64,000 nucleotides of DNA from Gp6-AA40 sp035649635 (GCA_035649635.1 DASRJE010000198.1:194724-258723), one strand, 5' to 3'; shown: positions 53,903 to 62,207, counted from the first letter of the stretch. Notes: generated by a model not told the origin, from the letters alone. A program made the numbers and translations.

Positions 53903-53977
53903 GTGGTTGGTCCCTGATGTTCGTCAGCATGAGCGAGCGCGTTAATTGTAGTGACGAAGGCAGGAAGGAGGATTGAG

Positions 53978-54217
53978 GTGGGGGACCCGGTGTTCATGTA
54001 CGCGCTTTTGATGATAGCGGGCGTGCTTCTCAATTTTGCTCTCTGCGGGGCAGTGACTTACGTCGTGGTCAAGGTGTTCGGTGACCCCCCGACGGCGGGT
54101 CTGCCTTCGTCCGGGCGTAGTCCCCGGACGGCGCAGATCCTCAGGATCAACACTGGAATGCTCAGAACGGATGCGGACGAGGGCGGCCCTTTCGAGCCCC
54201 AATGGGTCGAGAAGTAG
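53978..54217 (+). CDS. small single-helix membrane protein, unknown
   Basis: A 79-residue protein. GTG 53978 is supported by AGGAGG about 6 bases upstream. Residues 8-30 (YALLMIAGVLLNFALCGAVT) form one membrane helix, followed by a polar tail containing PSSGRSPRTAQ and DEGGPFEPQW. No family was recognised. Confidence 0.6.
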   Translation: MGDPVFMYALLMIAGVLLNFALCGAVTYVVVKVFGDPPTAGLPSSGRSPRTAQILRINTGMLRTDADEGGPFEPQWVEK

Positions 54218-54238
54218 ACTGAGCGGGTGACCTGCTCG

Positions 54239-54759
54239 CTAGTCGCGCAGAATGTCGTACTCGAGCCCCACGGTACCAGTCTTCTCGTAGATACGCTGCT
54301 TTCGCAGCCTGAGTTTCGCTCGTCCGCCGGCGATGGCAGCAGCTGAACACCGCCGCCCAGCAGCAATGGAATCAGGGATACCTCACGCGATCCACGAGGC
54401 CAGCCGCGAGCAGACTGCGAAACAGTTCACCGCCTCCGAACAGCGCGATATCTTGGCCCGGTTTCGCACGTAGTTCGGACACCACGCGCTCGGCGTCGGA
54501 CTCGACGACAGTGCGGATAGTCAGCCGGCTTCATCGTGCGTGAGAACACGATGTTCTGAATGCCGGCAGTCGATTTCGTGGCCTCTCCCATTCGCACCAT
54601 GGCTTCGAACGTCTTGCGGCCGATGAGAAAGGTGTCGAACTGCTTCATGATTCCGGCGAAATCGATGTCGGGATCCATGACGATCCAGTCGTACTCACCG
54701 TTTGGGCCGGCGATGTATCCGTCGAGACTCATGGCGCCGCCATATCGGACCAGTCGCAT
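54239..54759 (-). pseudogene. dihydrofolate-reductase-like protein, three indels
   Basis: The 5' part reads RLVRYGGAMSLDGYIAGPNG and LIGRKTFEAM, the RibD_C/dihydrofolate-reductase-like pattern. Coding then hops frame three times: one extra base near KPADYP, then TVVESDAERVVSELRAKPGQ and LFGGGELFRSLL; one missing G at DRVR, then SLIPLLLGGGVQLLPSP; one missing base at ADER, then KLRLRKQRIYEKTGTVGLEY and a TAG stop at 54239. The restored protein would have about 175 residues. The start ATG 54759 follows AGGAGG. Three lesions make true decay much more likely than a single sequencing error. Confidence 0.85.
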
Positions 54760-54837
54760 TGGCACCTCCTGAGCCGCTGTGTCGGCGTGATGTTAGCCTG
54801 CTTAGCTGAGTAGCTCGATACCCCGGTACCTGGGCGG

Positions 54838-54928
54838 TTGGTTAACGACTGGGTGGCGCAGTAGCCCGGTAACATGGCAACCCAGGTAACCCGGCAACCC
54901 AGCAACCCAGCAACCCAGTTAACCTAAG
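54838..54928. repeat. CAACCCAG tandem word island
   Basis: Degenerate copies of an 8-base word are strung together: GGCAACCCAG, GGTAACCCGG, CAACCCAG repeated, ending CAGTTAACC. It lies between the dihydrofolate-reductase remnant and the cytochrome gene, just upstream of the latter's ribosome site. GTTAACGACTGGGTGG at its left end is a partial complement, so it too may fold back. Confidence 0.65.
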
Positions 54929-54949
54929 AGTCGCGGGGAAGGGACCTTG

Positions 54950-55591
54950 ATGAAGGGAAACAGATCCGGGAATCTTACAGCCATGATTCGCGCTCTGGTT
55001 GTGCTGCTTGTCGTCTTGTCGGCAATCGGAACCTTCGTTGCCTATTCCATCGTGACCCGGGGGCTCAGCGCGCGCGACGAGCCGAGCCGTGCTGAAGAGA
55101 TCCTGGCGCGGGCAATGCGGCGGTGGGCGACACCGCAGTCGACGCGCGCTCGAGTCAATCCAGTGGAAGCGACCGAGGCAGTGCAGGCAGATGCATTGGC
55201 CCACTACGCGGACCACTGTGCGACATGTCACGCCAACGACGGCAGCGGTGAAACGACAGTTGGTCGCGGGCTCTATCCAAGAGCTCCGGACATGCGCGGG
55301 GCTGCAACACAGTCGCTGACCGACGGCGAGCTGTTCGCGATCATCGAGCACGGGATCCGGCTGACGGGAATGCCCGGCTGGGGGAATGGGACGGCAGAAA
55401 GCGAACGTGATAGCTGGGGGTTAGTGCATTTCATCCGGCGCTTGCCACGGCTGACAGCGGAGGACATCGAGCGTATGGAGGCGCTCAATCCGAAAACGGC
55501 GGCGCAATGGCAGGAAGAAGAGGAGGCACGACGTTTTCTGCAGGGTGATCCGACGGAATCGTCGCCACAACCGCACAAGAAGGTACATTGA
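54950..55591 (+). CDS. membrane-anchored monoheme cytochrome c
   Basis: A 213-residue protein with an N-terminal membrane segment (about 12-32) that anchors it, and one c-type heme site CATCH in DHCATCHANDGSGE near residue 85-90. A methionine in GIRLTGMPGWGNG is a likely sixth ligand. The charged tail has a Glu-rich run. It may pass electrons to an oxidase or dehydrogenase in the periplasm. GGGAAGGGA precedes the ATG. A small His-rich exported protein gene follows 64 bases downstream. Confidence 0.88.
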   Translation: MKGNRSGNLTAMIRALVVLLVVLSAIGTFVAYSIVTRGLSARDEPSRAEEILARAMRRWATPQSTRARVNPVEATEAVQADALAHYADHCATCHANDGSGETTVGRGLYPRAPDMRGAATQSLTDGELFAIIEHGIRLTGMPGWGNGTAESERDSWGLVHFIRRLPRLTAEDIERMEALNPKTAAQWQEEEEARRFLQGDPTESSPQPHKKVH

Positions 55592-55655
55592 GGCTGAAGG
55601 TTATGATCTCGCTAGGGTTGACACGGCGCGAGGCTCGCGCTGGGAGAACAAGACG

Positions 55656-55982
55656 ATGAAACGACTGTTTGCGACGCTTCTCGCGCTGGTGGTACTGGCG
55701 CTCGGCACGAGCACTGGTCTGTTGGCGCACGAGGGTCACGACCACAAGGTCATGGGGACCGTGACGATGGCGGCTGTCGATCACGTCATGCTCAAGGATC
55801 GAGATGGCAAGGACGTCATGGTCAAGGTTACGAAGGATACGAGGGTGAAGGCTAAGCCGGCATTGAAGGTCGAAGAGATCAAGCCGGGCACGCGAATCGT
55901 GGTGACCGCCGTCGAGAACAAGGACAAGAGCATGACCGCGAAGACGATCGAGGTCGGCGCGGCTCAAGCCGCAGCAAAGTAG
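55656..55982 (+). CDS. small exported HEGHDH protein, DUF5666/OB-like
   Basis: A 108-residue protein with a signal peptide (about 1-24, ending LLA). The mature N terminus begins HEGHDHK, a likely metal-binding patch. The rest reads as one small beta-barrel: VMGTVTMAAVDHVMLKDRDG, then KDVMVKVTKDTRVKA and PGTRIVVTAVENKD, similar to DUF5666-type domains. A role in copper or other metal handling with the neighbouring cytochrome is possible but inferred. Confidence 0.82.
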   Translation: MKRLFATLLALVVLALGTSTGLLAHEGHDHKVMGTVTMAAVDHVMLKDRDGKDVMVKVTKDTRVKAKPALKVEEIKPGTRIVVTAVENKDKSMTAKTIEVGAAQAAAK

Positions 55983-56049
55983 CCGGCGAGAGAGCAGCGT
56001 CTGGCGGTCACCGACGTTCGGTGGCGCTCACGTCGCAAGGCGTACAGAG

Positions 56050-56064
56050 TGTCGGTTTCCGACA
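56050..56064. repeat. 6-bp hairpin with TTT loop
   Basis: TGTCGG-TTT-CCGACA lies 68 bases after the HEGHDH gene's stop. A second hairpin, CACCGA-CGT-TCGGTG, lies just before it at 56009-56023. They may jointly end the transcript. Confidence 0.5.
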
Positions 56065-56110
56065 GACGGGGAGATGCGGGGTCCAGTAGTATCACCGCGA
56101 CGTAAAGGCG

Positions 56111-56158
56111 TATCGGCTTCTGGCTTGAGTGAGGGGTCGCCAGAAACAGAAGCTGATA
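56111..56158. repeat. imperfect inverted repeat upstream of zinc-ribbon gene
   Basis: TATCGGCTTCTG at 56111-56122 and CAGAAGCTGATA at 56147-56158 match at 11 of 12 positions as inverted copies. They end 9 bases before the zinc-ribbon ATG and could be an operator or a leader hairpin. Confidence 0.45.
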
Positions 56159-56167
56159 ACTACATCG

Positions 56168-56434
56168 ATGGTGAGCAGCACGTCGTCCGCACGCACACAA
56201 TGCCCGATCTGCTTTTCCGCCTTCGTGGCCCCCATCGATGAGCTGCTGTATTCAGCGGATGTCGAGTACTTCCGATGCGACGGCTGCCGCACCGTGTGGG
56301 AGCTGTCACGAGATGTGAATCAGTCATTGACGCCGTTTGTGATTGGCACGCCGAAGACATCGATCCCCGGGGCAGTGACGAACCCACGAAGACGCCGAGC
56401 GTGTGTCCCGCGGCGAGTCTCATTTCCATCGTAA
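56168..56434 (+). CDS. small zinc-ribbon protein
   Basis: An 88-residue protein. Two CxxC pairs (CPIC near 12-15 and CDGC near 39-42) separated by VAPIDELLYSADVEYFR form a zinc ribbon. The sequence after about residue 55 is less convincing and may be out of frame or unstructured. No clear ribosome site precedes the ATG. Function unknown. Confidence 0.5.
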   Translation: MVSSTSSARTQCPICFSAFVAPIDELLYSADVEYFRCDGCRTVWELSRDVNQSLTPFVIGTPKTSIPGAVTNPRRRRACVPRRVSFPS

Positions 56435-56587
56435 ACCTCGCGAAGATACCGGCGATGCCTCTCACGAGAAACCGCCCCGCGTCGAGTTCTACGCCGCCTT
56501 GCGCAGCTACTTTCCTCATCGTTTTAGCACTGAGTGGTTTCCTGGTTCAGCGCACACCCCGGCGTGGCGTGTGATAGCCTTCCGGCC

Positions 56588-56701
56588 ATGACAGTCCTGC
56601 TACTGCCGCAGAAGAAGTGGACGCATGGGCTCAAGTGGATATGGAGGACGATGGTCGTGCTCGGGATCATCGTTGCGCTCGTGGACGGGTTCATGCGGTA
56701 A
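56588..56701 (+). CDS. possible 37-residue membrane peptide
   Basis: ATG 56588 opens a 37-codon frame: a basic start (LLLPQKKWTHGLKWIWR) followed by MVVLGIIVALVDGFMR, a short membrane helix. The positive-inside arrangement is typical of single-pass small proteins. No good ribosome site is present, so it is uncertain. Confidence 0.4.
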   Translation: MTVLLLPQKKWTHGLKWIWRTMVVLGIIVALVDGFMR

Positions 56702-56794
56702 ATAGTCGATTCGGACTGTCAGGCTCTCTGAGGCTCGTTTCACGTCCGACGCTGATGAGCGCGCGAGTCAAAGGCCGGCGACCTTCGAGCGCGA

Positions 56795-57037
56795 CTACCG
56801 TACGGTCAGGTGCAGGCCCCGGGCGCGCTCCAATTGGTAATCCACTTCGTCCGCAGATAATCCCATTTCGCCCAGTCGACACCGAAAGACGTCCTCGGTG
56901 AGCAGCGTGAGACTTCTCAGCTTCTCCTCGAGCGACGATGCAAAGAAGAAACTGGCAGGAATCTCGTCCGGTCTGAGAATCGCGAACCGCTCGCCTTCAA
57001 GTGTAAGGAAACTTGCGACGAAGAAGTCTGTCCGCAT
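56795..57037 (-). CDS. hypothetical 80-residue protein
   Basis: A compact soluble protein with start MRTDFFVASFLTLEGERFAI and a helical C terminus (DEVDYQLERARGLHLTVR). ATG 57037 follows GGGAG by 5 bases. No family was recognised. It stands alone on the minus strand. Confidence 0.6.
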   Translation of the reverse strand: MRTDFFVASFLTLEGERFAILRPDEIPASFFFASSLEEKLRSLTLLTEDVFRCRLGEMGLSADEVDYQLERARGLHLTVR

Positions 57038-57596
57038 TGAAGCTCCCAATCATAAGGGCTGATGATAGATTCTCACGCCGCGGACCCTCGAACCGGAAAG
57101 ATATGAAGAAAGCACGTCGAAGATGAGTGCCCCTCACGATCAGCCCGCGATCGATCCCGCGCAGATCGCGCTCGATCTTTCGAATCGGCTGACCCCTAGA
57201 GGTCAAGCTCCCTCCCGGAATCTGTCGAGGCCACCCTCACGGAAGATGTCGAGCAGGTGAACGCTTTCGATATGTATTCCAGGGGTCGTGACACGGTGTG
57301 GGCGACGGCGCAGAAGACCATTGGCGCGACAAGAACGTGACTTTCGCCTCGCGTCCAACGGCTAGGGTGTCAAATAGGGTGTCAATCCCAGGCCCCGATT
57401 GCACAAAGATTCGACCCCGACCTTTGGGTTATGAGCTTTGCGGATCAGCGAATTTCGTCAAGGGTTTCGGCCTGTGCCAGCCCAGTGTGCCAGCCCGACA
57501 TGATTCCTTTGCGCGTTACACGCGCGGACGGGCGACTGCGCTCTTACACGCTCCAGCGCAGTCGCCCAGTCGTGGCCCAAACTGGGGGAAGCTAGC
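57038..57596. other. 559-base spacer, probable mobile-element scar
   Basis: No gene is supported. Near 57365-57385 GGGTGTCAAATAGGGTGTCAAT is a near-duplicate pair, and near 57469-57496 TGTGCCAGCCC occurs twice. The right end has a strong hairpin at 57530-57567. A short minus-strand frame near 57109-57206 (with PIRKIERDLRGIDRGLIVRG) could be a gene remnant, but I cannot name it. Confidence 0.45.
57530..57567. terminator. 13-bp hairpin after coiled-coil gene
   Basis: GGGCGACTGCGCT pairs exactly with AGCGCAGTCGCCC around a 12-base loop, 30 bases past the stop of the minus-strand coiled-coil gene. It is a plausible 3' end for that transcript, without a T-run. Confidence 0.6.
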
Positions 57597-58412
57597 TCAC
57601 TTCCGCGTCCAGACGATTATCACTTGGTTGTTGCTCGGTGCGCCGCCCCTCGCATTCACCATGACCTGGCCGCCCGCGACGACGTTGAGACTGCCGTTGC
57701 CGAAGTCGGACTCGGACAACGTGCTGAACGTGCCGTTGCTGTACGACCATGTGAAGTCGAATTCGATGACTCCACTCACTTCGTCGCGCGCCCAGTTCTG
57801 CAAGGGCGTGCCCTCGGTCCATGCGATTCCACCTGCGGTCAAGGTCGCGAAACCCGTGTTGTCTGCTGCCAGCGTGGCAGTCCCCGTGATCGCATACGAC
57901 GTGAGCTGATTGGGCCCGCCGTCCATGGCCGTCGCCACGAAGTGGACGGCATACGTGCCAACGAGGTCGCCGGGGACGATATTTCCCTTCAGCTTGTCGA
58001 TCTGCCCCTGCAGCATGGTATCGCCGGCCTGGCGATCACTGATCTCCTTGGCGACTGCGCCCACGCGATCACTGATCTCTTGTGCGACTGCGCCCACGCG
58101 GTCGTTGAACTCAGCGGTAATGTTGTTCTGCAACGTCGTATCGGCGGCCGCGCGAGCGCTGATCTCCGCTGCGACTGCGCCCACGCGGTTGTTCACCTCA
58201 TTGTTGATGTTGGTCTGCAGCGTCGTATCGGCCGCCATGCGGGCCGCTCTCTCTGCCGCGAGATTCGCTTCCAAAGCCGTCACGCGGTTGGCGAGCTCAA
58301 CGAGGTTAAGGCTGCCACCACCGCCACTTGGTGGGCCTTGTGCATGGGCGGCAAGCGGCGCGATGGCTAATGCAACAACGAGACACAGTGAAGCTTTGCG
58401 GATACTGTACAT
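57597..58412 (-). CDS. secreted coiled-coil protein with 11/33-residue repeats
   Basis: A 271-residue protein. A signal peptide (about 1-24, ending AHAQ) is followed by a Gly-rich spacer. Residues about 35-145 are coiled coil built of 33-residue units (AADTTLQxNI, then N-RVGAVAxEISxR) and one extra 11-residue step DRVGAVAKEIS. The C-terminal 120 residues look like a beta domain (VGTYAVHFVATAMDGGPNQL, then ITGTATLAADNTGFATLTAG). This resembles trimeric fibre or tail-spike-like secreted proteins. AAGGA lies 9 bases before the ATG. Function unknown; adhesion is a guess. Confidence 0.82.
   Translation of the reverse strand: MYSIRKASLCLVVALAIAPLAAHAQGPPSGGGGSLNLVELANRVTALEANLAAERAARMAADTTLQTNINNEVNNRVGAVAAEISARAAADTTLQNNITAEFNDRVGAVAQEISDRVGAVAKEISDRQAGDTMLQGQIDKLKGNIVPGDLVGTYAVHFVATAMDGGPNQLTSYAITGTATLAADNTGFATLTAGGIAWTEGTPLQNWARDEVSGVIEFDFTWSYSNGTFSTLSESDFGNGSLNVVAGGQVMVNARGGAPSNNQVIIVWTRK
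58033..58098. repeat. 33-bp tandem duplication in coiled-coil gene
   Basis: Two near-identical 33-bp copies (58033-58065 and 58066-58098) encode successive 11-residue steps of the coiled coil. They differ at only a few bases near the middle, so the expansion is recent. Confidence 0.8.
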
Positions 58413-58659
58413 AGGTCGTCGTCCTTTTTTTTCGGAAAGACGCTCCGCGAGCGCCGGTGCCGTGGAGTAGCCAGATCTCTGAATGAAAGGAGCTCAGCAA
58501 TTTTCGTGCGAGCTCAGCTATTTGGCGGTGTCAGTGGAAGCGAACTCAAAGGACCTCCAGCTCACGCCTTTTGTCGGTCGGGCTAAGACCTTCGGGCTGC
58601 TGCGACTCCTGTAAGCTCCCAGTACGGAAGAGGACGAGCGATGTGCGCCCGCACCGGTG

Positions 58660-58953
58660 TCAGTGCGTCGTTGCGGTTAATGTCTCGGAATTGTCTTCAA
58701 CGTTTTCAGTCCATCCTGCGAAACGACCAGCCAGTCTCTCGCTGGCGTCTTTCAACCTTGAACTGAGCACCGGCGCGTAGTGCTTCCTCGTTGTGACGAT
58801 GTCCTTGTGCCCGAGCACTGCCGATACGTCCGCGAGGTCAATCCCACGTTCCCCAAGTTCGAGGGCCACGCTAATACCTGGCGTGGCAGCGCGGCATCCG
58901 GTCGTTTGTTTATAGGGACGTCCCAGATCCACCGCGAACGTTGTTGATGACAC
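58660..58953 (-). pseudogene. tyrosine recombinase C-terminal remnant
   Basis: Only the last part of a phage-type integrase remains: DLADVSAVLGHKDIVTTRKH then YAPVLSSRL, which holds the LGH box and the catalytic tyrosine in HYAP. The first 27 residues of the frame (including TFAVDLGRPYKQ) are not integrase-like, so the N-terminal and core regions with the other catalytic residues are missing. Orientation is opposite to the integrase N-terminal remnant at 59276. Confidence 0.75.
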
Positions 58954-58990
58954 ATCGCTTCACGCACTTCAGCAGCGCGCCCAAGAAGTA

Positions 58991-59269
58991 TTGCGAGGGG
59001 TGACCGACTCAAATCATCTGATGACCGTCAGTGGCGACGTGCTCTCGTTCTGGTGCGTCCGGCAGCGCGGCCGCGTCCGTGTGTTCCCGTTGGGAAATCC
59101 AGTCTATCTCGTGGTTTACGAAGTGGCGCGCGTGCTGGAGGCCGTCGGCTTCGAAAAGCTGAAAGCGTGTCCGGAGTGCAAACGCCTGTTCGTCAAAGTG
59201 ACCAAGAAGAGGTTCTGTTCGACGCGTTGTCAATCGCGGGCGTACATGCGCGAGTATCGAAAGGAGTAA
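58991..59269 (+). CDS. CGNR-type zinc-finger protein, C-terminal fragment
   Basis: Up to 92 residues. The C-terminal LKACPECKRLFVKVTKKRFC with STRCQSRAYMREYRK gives the CxxC...CxxxC zinc finger of CGNR-like proteins, which are often encoded just before an integrase. The N-terminal portion typical of the family appears shortened; TTG 58991 or GTG 59000 could start it. It ends 6 bases before the integrase remnant. Confidence 0.7.
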   Translation: MRGVTDSNHLMTVSGDVLSFWCVRQRGRVRVFPLGNPVYLVVYEVARVLEAVGFEKLKACPECKRLFVKVTKKRFCSTRCQSRAYMREYRKE

Positions 59270-59275
59270 CGGGCA

Positions 59276-59654
59276 ATGACGCGAAGACGCGGAAAAGGTG
59301 AAGGATCGATCCGGCAACGCACCGACGGCCGATGGGAGGTCCGGATCGATCTCGGCCGCGGCATCGATGGCAACGCGACGCCGCAAGTCATCGTTCGCCG
59401 CAACGCAGGCGGAGGCGATTCAGCTGCTGCGCAAGCTCGGAGGCGCGGAAGACGAACGGACGGTCGATGGCAGTCGTGCGCCGCGTGTCACCGGCTTCAC
59501 GCGGCCTGGCCCCGAGCAGCTTCACGTCCTCGTCCAGCAGCAGCAGCCGATCCTGCGACGCAGCATGGTCATCGCCTGTGCCGTGAAAGCAGACGCGCTC
59601 GACCCGCCGACGCTGACGATCGGCGAACTTCTTCACTTTGCTCGTTTGCTGTAG
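59276..59654 (+). pseudogene. integrase N-terminal remnant, frameshifted
   Basis: GEGSIRQRTDGRWEVRIDLG is the arm-binding/SAM-like opening of many tyrosine recombinases. The continuation RRRKSSFAATQAEAIQLLRK lies in the next frame; removing one base near 59370-59376 joins them. The frame then ends at 59654 with no core-binding or catalytic domain, so the gene is both shifted and truncated. With the upstream CGNR fragment it forms a known pair of mobile-island genes. Confidence 0.75.
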
Positions 59655-59856
59655 ATCGAATGGTGAGCCAAACTTTCACGAGTTGGAACCGCAGGGTCGG
59701 CTGGCTGCGCCAGGTGAGTGCATCCGCGCGTCGCCTGATCTCAGATGACGGCCGGACCGATATCCCATAAGCTGGAGTTTGAAGGAGGTCGGTCGTGGCA
59801 GCCCTCGACTCGTAGGGCTTGGTAAGCGTCGATGGCGGCCGCACTTCACCGAACGC
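59655..59856. other. 202-base spacer
   Basis: No gene is supported. GAAGGAGG near 59781 precedes a GTG frame of only seven codons. It separates the decayed mobile region from the peptide transporter. Confidence 0.4.
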
Positions 59857-61284
59857 TCACCGCTCCGCCTCGAGCGCGAGTGCCGACGGTCGCAACGGCT
59901 GTTCCTCTTCACCCTCGAGCGCCCGACTCAGTCGGCGGCCGAAGAGCATGACCAGCATCCCCCCGGTCGCACCGATCGCGACGTGCATGGCCCAGAAGTT
60001 CACGGGTGTCATGCTTTCGTAGAAGCCACCGATCCAGCCAATGAGGTTGTTCGCAACGAACAAGCTCATATAAGCGAGCCCCATCATCGTTGCGTTGACC
60101 TTCGCGGGCGCCGCCCGTGAAACGAGCGCCAGCAGCGTGGGCCAGTAGTAAATGAAGGCAATCCCCTGCCCCGCGCAGGAGAGGAACGGCCAGAACGGAT
60201 GGACGCGCGTGGAGCCCGCGGCGAGGATCGCCACCACAAGGATCAGGTTGCTGGCTGCCGCGAGCCACGCGCCAACGCCGATCTTCGCGAGGTCTCCGGG
60301 CTCGCGACGGCGCGACGCCTGCTGCCGCCAGATCCAGAACAACACCGGCACGCTGAGGATGCTGAACAGCGGGTCGATCGATTGGTACCACGGGATCGGA
60401 ATCCGGAGGCTCCCCACGTCCAGTGCCACATGCTGCTGAATCCACACCGGAAGGACGTTGGCGAGTTGGTAGTAAGCGACCGACTGAAAGATCGTGATGA
60501 TCATCACAGCGACGAGCGCCAGGATGACGCGCCGGTCGGCGGAGCCGAGCGTGCCGCCCTCGTGTGTGCGCCTCGGCACGCGCGCGGGCAGAAGACGGTA
60601 GCCGGAAAGATACGTGGCCAACCCGGCAAGCATGAAGATTGCCGCGACGCCGAAGCCGTAGTGCCAGCCATAGACCTGTGCGAGCAGTCCGCAGAATAGC
60701 GGCCCGACGACGGCTCCGAAATTAATCGCCGTACTGAAGATCGCGTAGCCGCGCGTGCGCGATGCCTCCTCCTTGCGTGGATAGAGGGCGCCCACTTGGG
60801 CGGCGATGTTGCCTTTGAGCAGCCCTGAGCCCACGACGAGCAGCAGCAGGGCCACCAGGAACGTCTGCTCGAAGGCCATGGCGAGATGCCCGCCGCTCAT
60901 CGAGAGCGCGCCGATCACCACGGCGTTACGTTGCCCGATCCAGCGGTCGGCGATCAGGCCGCCGAGCAGCGGCGTGAAGTAGACGAAGCCGCTGTACAAG
61001 CCGAAGATCTGAGACGCCAGCGCCTGCGGCGAAAGCGGGCCCACGACCGCTTCGAGGGCCGCTCGGAATCCAGCGAACCCGGCGATGTGCTCCACGTGCC
61101 CGGGCAGCAGCAGCTGGGTCACCATGTACAGCACGAGAAGCGCCGTCATCCCGTAGTACGAGAAACGCTCCCACGCTTCGGTGAAGGCCAGATAGAAGAG
61201 GCCCTTCGGATGGCCCATGAGGGCGGGTGCGGCAGCGTCCGTCACCGGTGGTCGAATTTTCCCCAAGCGATTACTCTCCGACAT
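59857..61284 (-). CDS. POT/PTR-family proton-peptide symporter
   Basis: A 475-residue member of the proton-dependent oligopeptide transporters, with about 12-14 helices. FTEAWERFSYYGMTALLVLY near residue 34 is the ExxERFSYYG signature that couples protons. GGLIADRWIGQRNAVVIG and GNIAAQVGALYP are further family motifs. It should import di- and tripeptides. It is monocistronic on the minus strand. Confidence 0.93.
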   Translation of the reverse strand: MSESNRLGKIRPPVTDAAAPALMGHPKGLFYLAFTEAWERFSYYGMTALLVLYMVTQLLLPGHVEHIAGFAGFRAALEAVVGPLSPQALASQIFGLYSGFVYFTPLLGGLIADRWIGQRNAVVIGALSMSGGHLAMAFEQTFLVALLLLVVGSGLLKGNIAAQVGALYPRKEEASRTRGYAIFSTAINFGAVVGPLFCGLLAQVYGWHYGFGVAAIFMLAGLATYLSGYRLLPARVPRRTHEGGTLGSADRRVILALVAVMIITIFQSVAYYQLANVLPVWIQQHVALDVGSLRIPIPWYQSIDPLFSILSVPVLFWIWRQQASRRREPGDLAKIGVGAWLAAASNLILVVAILAAGSTRVHPFWPFLSCAGQGIAFIYYWPTLLALVSRAAPAKVNATMMGLAYMSLFVANNLIGWIGGFYESMTPVNFWAMHVAIGATGGMLVMLFGRRLSRALEGEEEQPLRPSALALEAER

Positions 61285-61483
61285 GGCCGCGAGTCAGCCT
61301 CGCGTGTGGTCCGGTGGCGGGTGTTGTGTATGTGTCGTGCTCGTGGAGAATACACCAACCGCCTCGGATGTCCCTTTGCCAGTGAGGCCCGGGAGCGGCG
61401 TCGGACTCTACCTTGCGCCGCGTACATAAGAGCGACCTGCGGGGTCGCGTTACTCCGATCGCAGCGCCAGCGATGGATCGAGA

Positions 61484-61939
61484 CTACGCATCTCCCTGGT
61501 CGCGGCGTCCTCGCTTTGTCTCGCCGCGCTTTACCTTTGCGGTAATCCGCCGCTCGTTCGACCCAGTCGTCGGCTTTGTCTTGCGCCGCCTCTTCGGACG
61601 CACAGAGGCCTGTGCGAGCAGCCGGCGCAGCCGCTCGCGCGCGGTGTCTCGGTTGGCCGACTGCGTCCTGTGCTCGCGGCTATCGATCACCAGCACGCCA
61701 TCGGCAGTCATCCGGCCGCCGGCCAGCGTCGCAAGTCGCTGCTTGACGTAAGCGGGCAGGGAGGATCCGACGATGTCGACGCGCAGTTCGACTGCGGTCG
61801 ACACCTTGTTCACGTGCTGGCCGCCCGGACCGGAGGCACGCACGAACCGTTCCTCGATCTCCGTCTGGTAGATAGCGATCTCGTCGGTGATGCGGATCGC
61901 TGCGCGCCGGCGCGCTGGCGCGATGTCCCGACTAGCCAT
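61484..61939 (-). CDS. arfB: peptidyl-tRNA hydrolase ArfB (ribosome rescue)
   Basis: A 151-residue release-factor-like protein. RASGPGGQHVNKVSTAVELR carries the catalytic GGQ loop that frees peptides from stalled ribosomes. The C terminus is a lysine/arginine-rich tail (RPKRRRKTKPTTG and on), which in ArfB threads into the empty mRNA channel. ATG 61939 is chosen; GTG 61972 would add 11 residues and neither has a clear ribosome site. Confidence 0.92.
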   Translation of the reverse strand: MASRDIAPARRRAAIRITDEIAIYQTEIEERFVRASGPGGQHVNKVSTAVELRVDIVGSSLPAYVKQRLATLAGGRMTADGVLVIDSREHRTQSANRDTARERLRRLLAQASVRPKRRRKTKPTTGSNERRITAKVKRGETKRGRRDQGDA

Positions 61940-62102
61940 GCTCGACGGAGTCGACGATTCCGCGCATGACACCGAGTGTACCTGCGGCGCGAACTGACTC
62001 CGAGCCCCTCGGACCGTGGGGCGTTCTATCGGTCGACGCTGCGGCGCACTCGATACCTATCGTCGTTCGGCTGGTTGTCCAGAACAAATTCCGCGGCGGC
62101 AT

Positions 62103-62207
62103 CGCGCGCTGCTCGACGATGTACGACAGGACGCTGAACAGGCCCGACAACGTCAGCACGAGCGCCAGCCCTCCCAGTACGGCCACCCAGAAGGCGATCC
62201 GTAGGAT
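62103..62207 (-). pseudogene. ADOP permease fragment
   Basis: About 35 residues (RIAFWVAVLGGLALVLTLSG, then LFSVLSYIVEQRA) match the helix that precedes the last FtsX core in ADOP permeases; in intact copies EIGIRMALGA follows. Here unrelated sequence begins right after EQRA. The open frame runs 61932-62276 but the rest is not permease-like. It is a remnant of a deleted transporter gene. Confidence 0.6.

Noticed and set aside
58033..58098. CRISPR-like direct repeats
   Set aside because: The copies are adjacent with no spacers and encode a coiled-coil repeat in frame.
59276..59770. Intact integrase reading to 59770
   Set aside because: After residue 40 this frame loses all integrase character; the continuation lies in another frame and ends without a catalytic domain.
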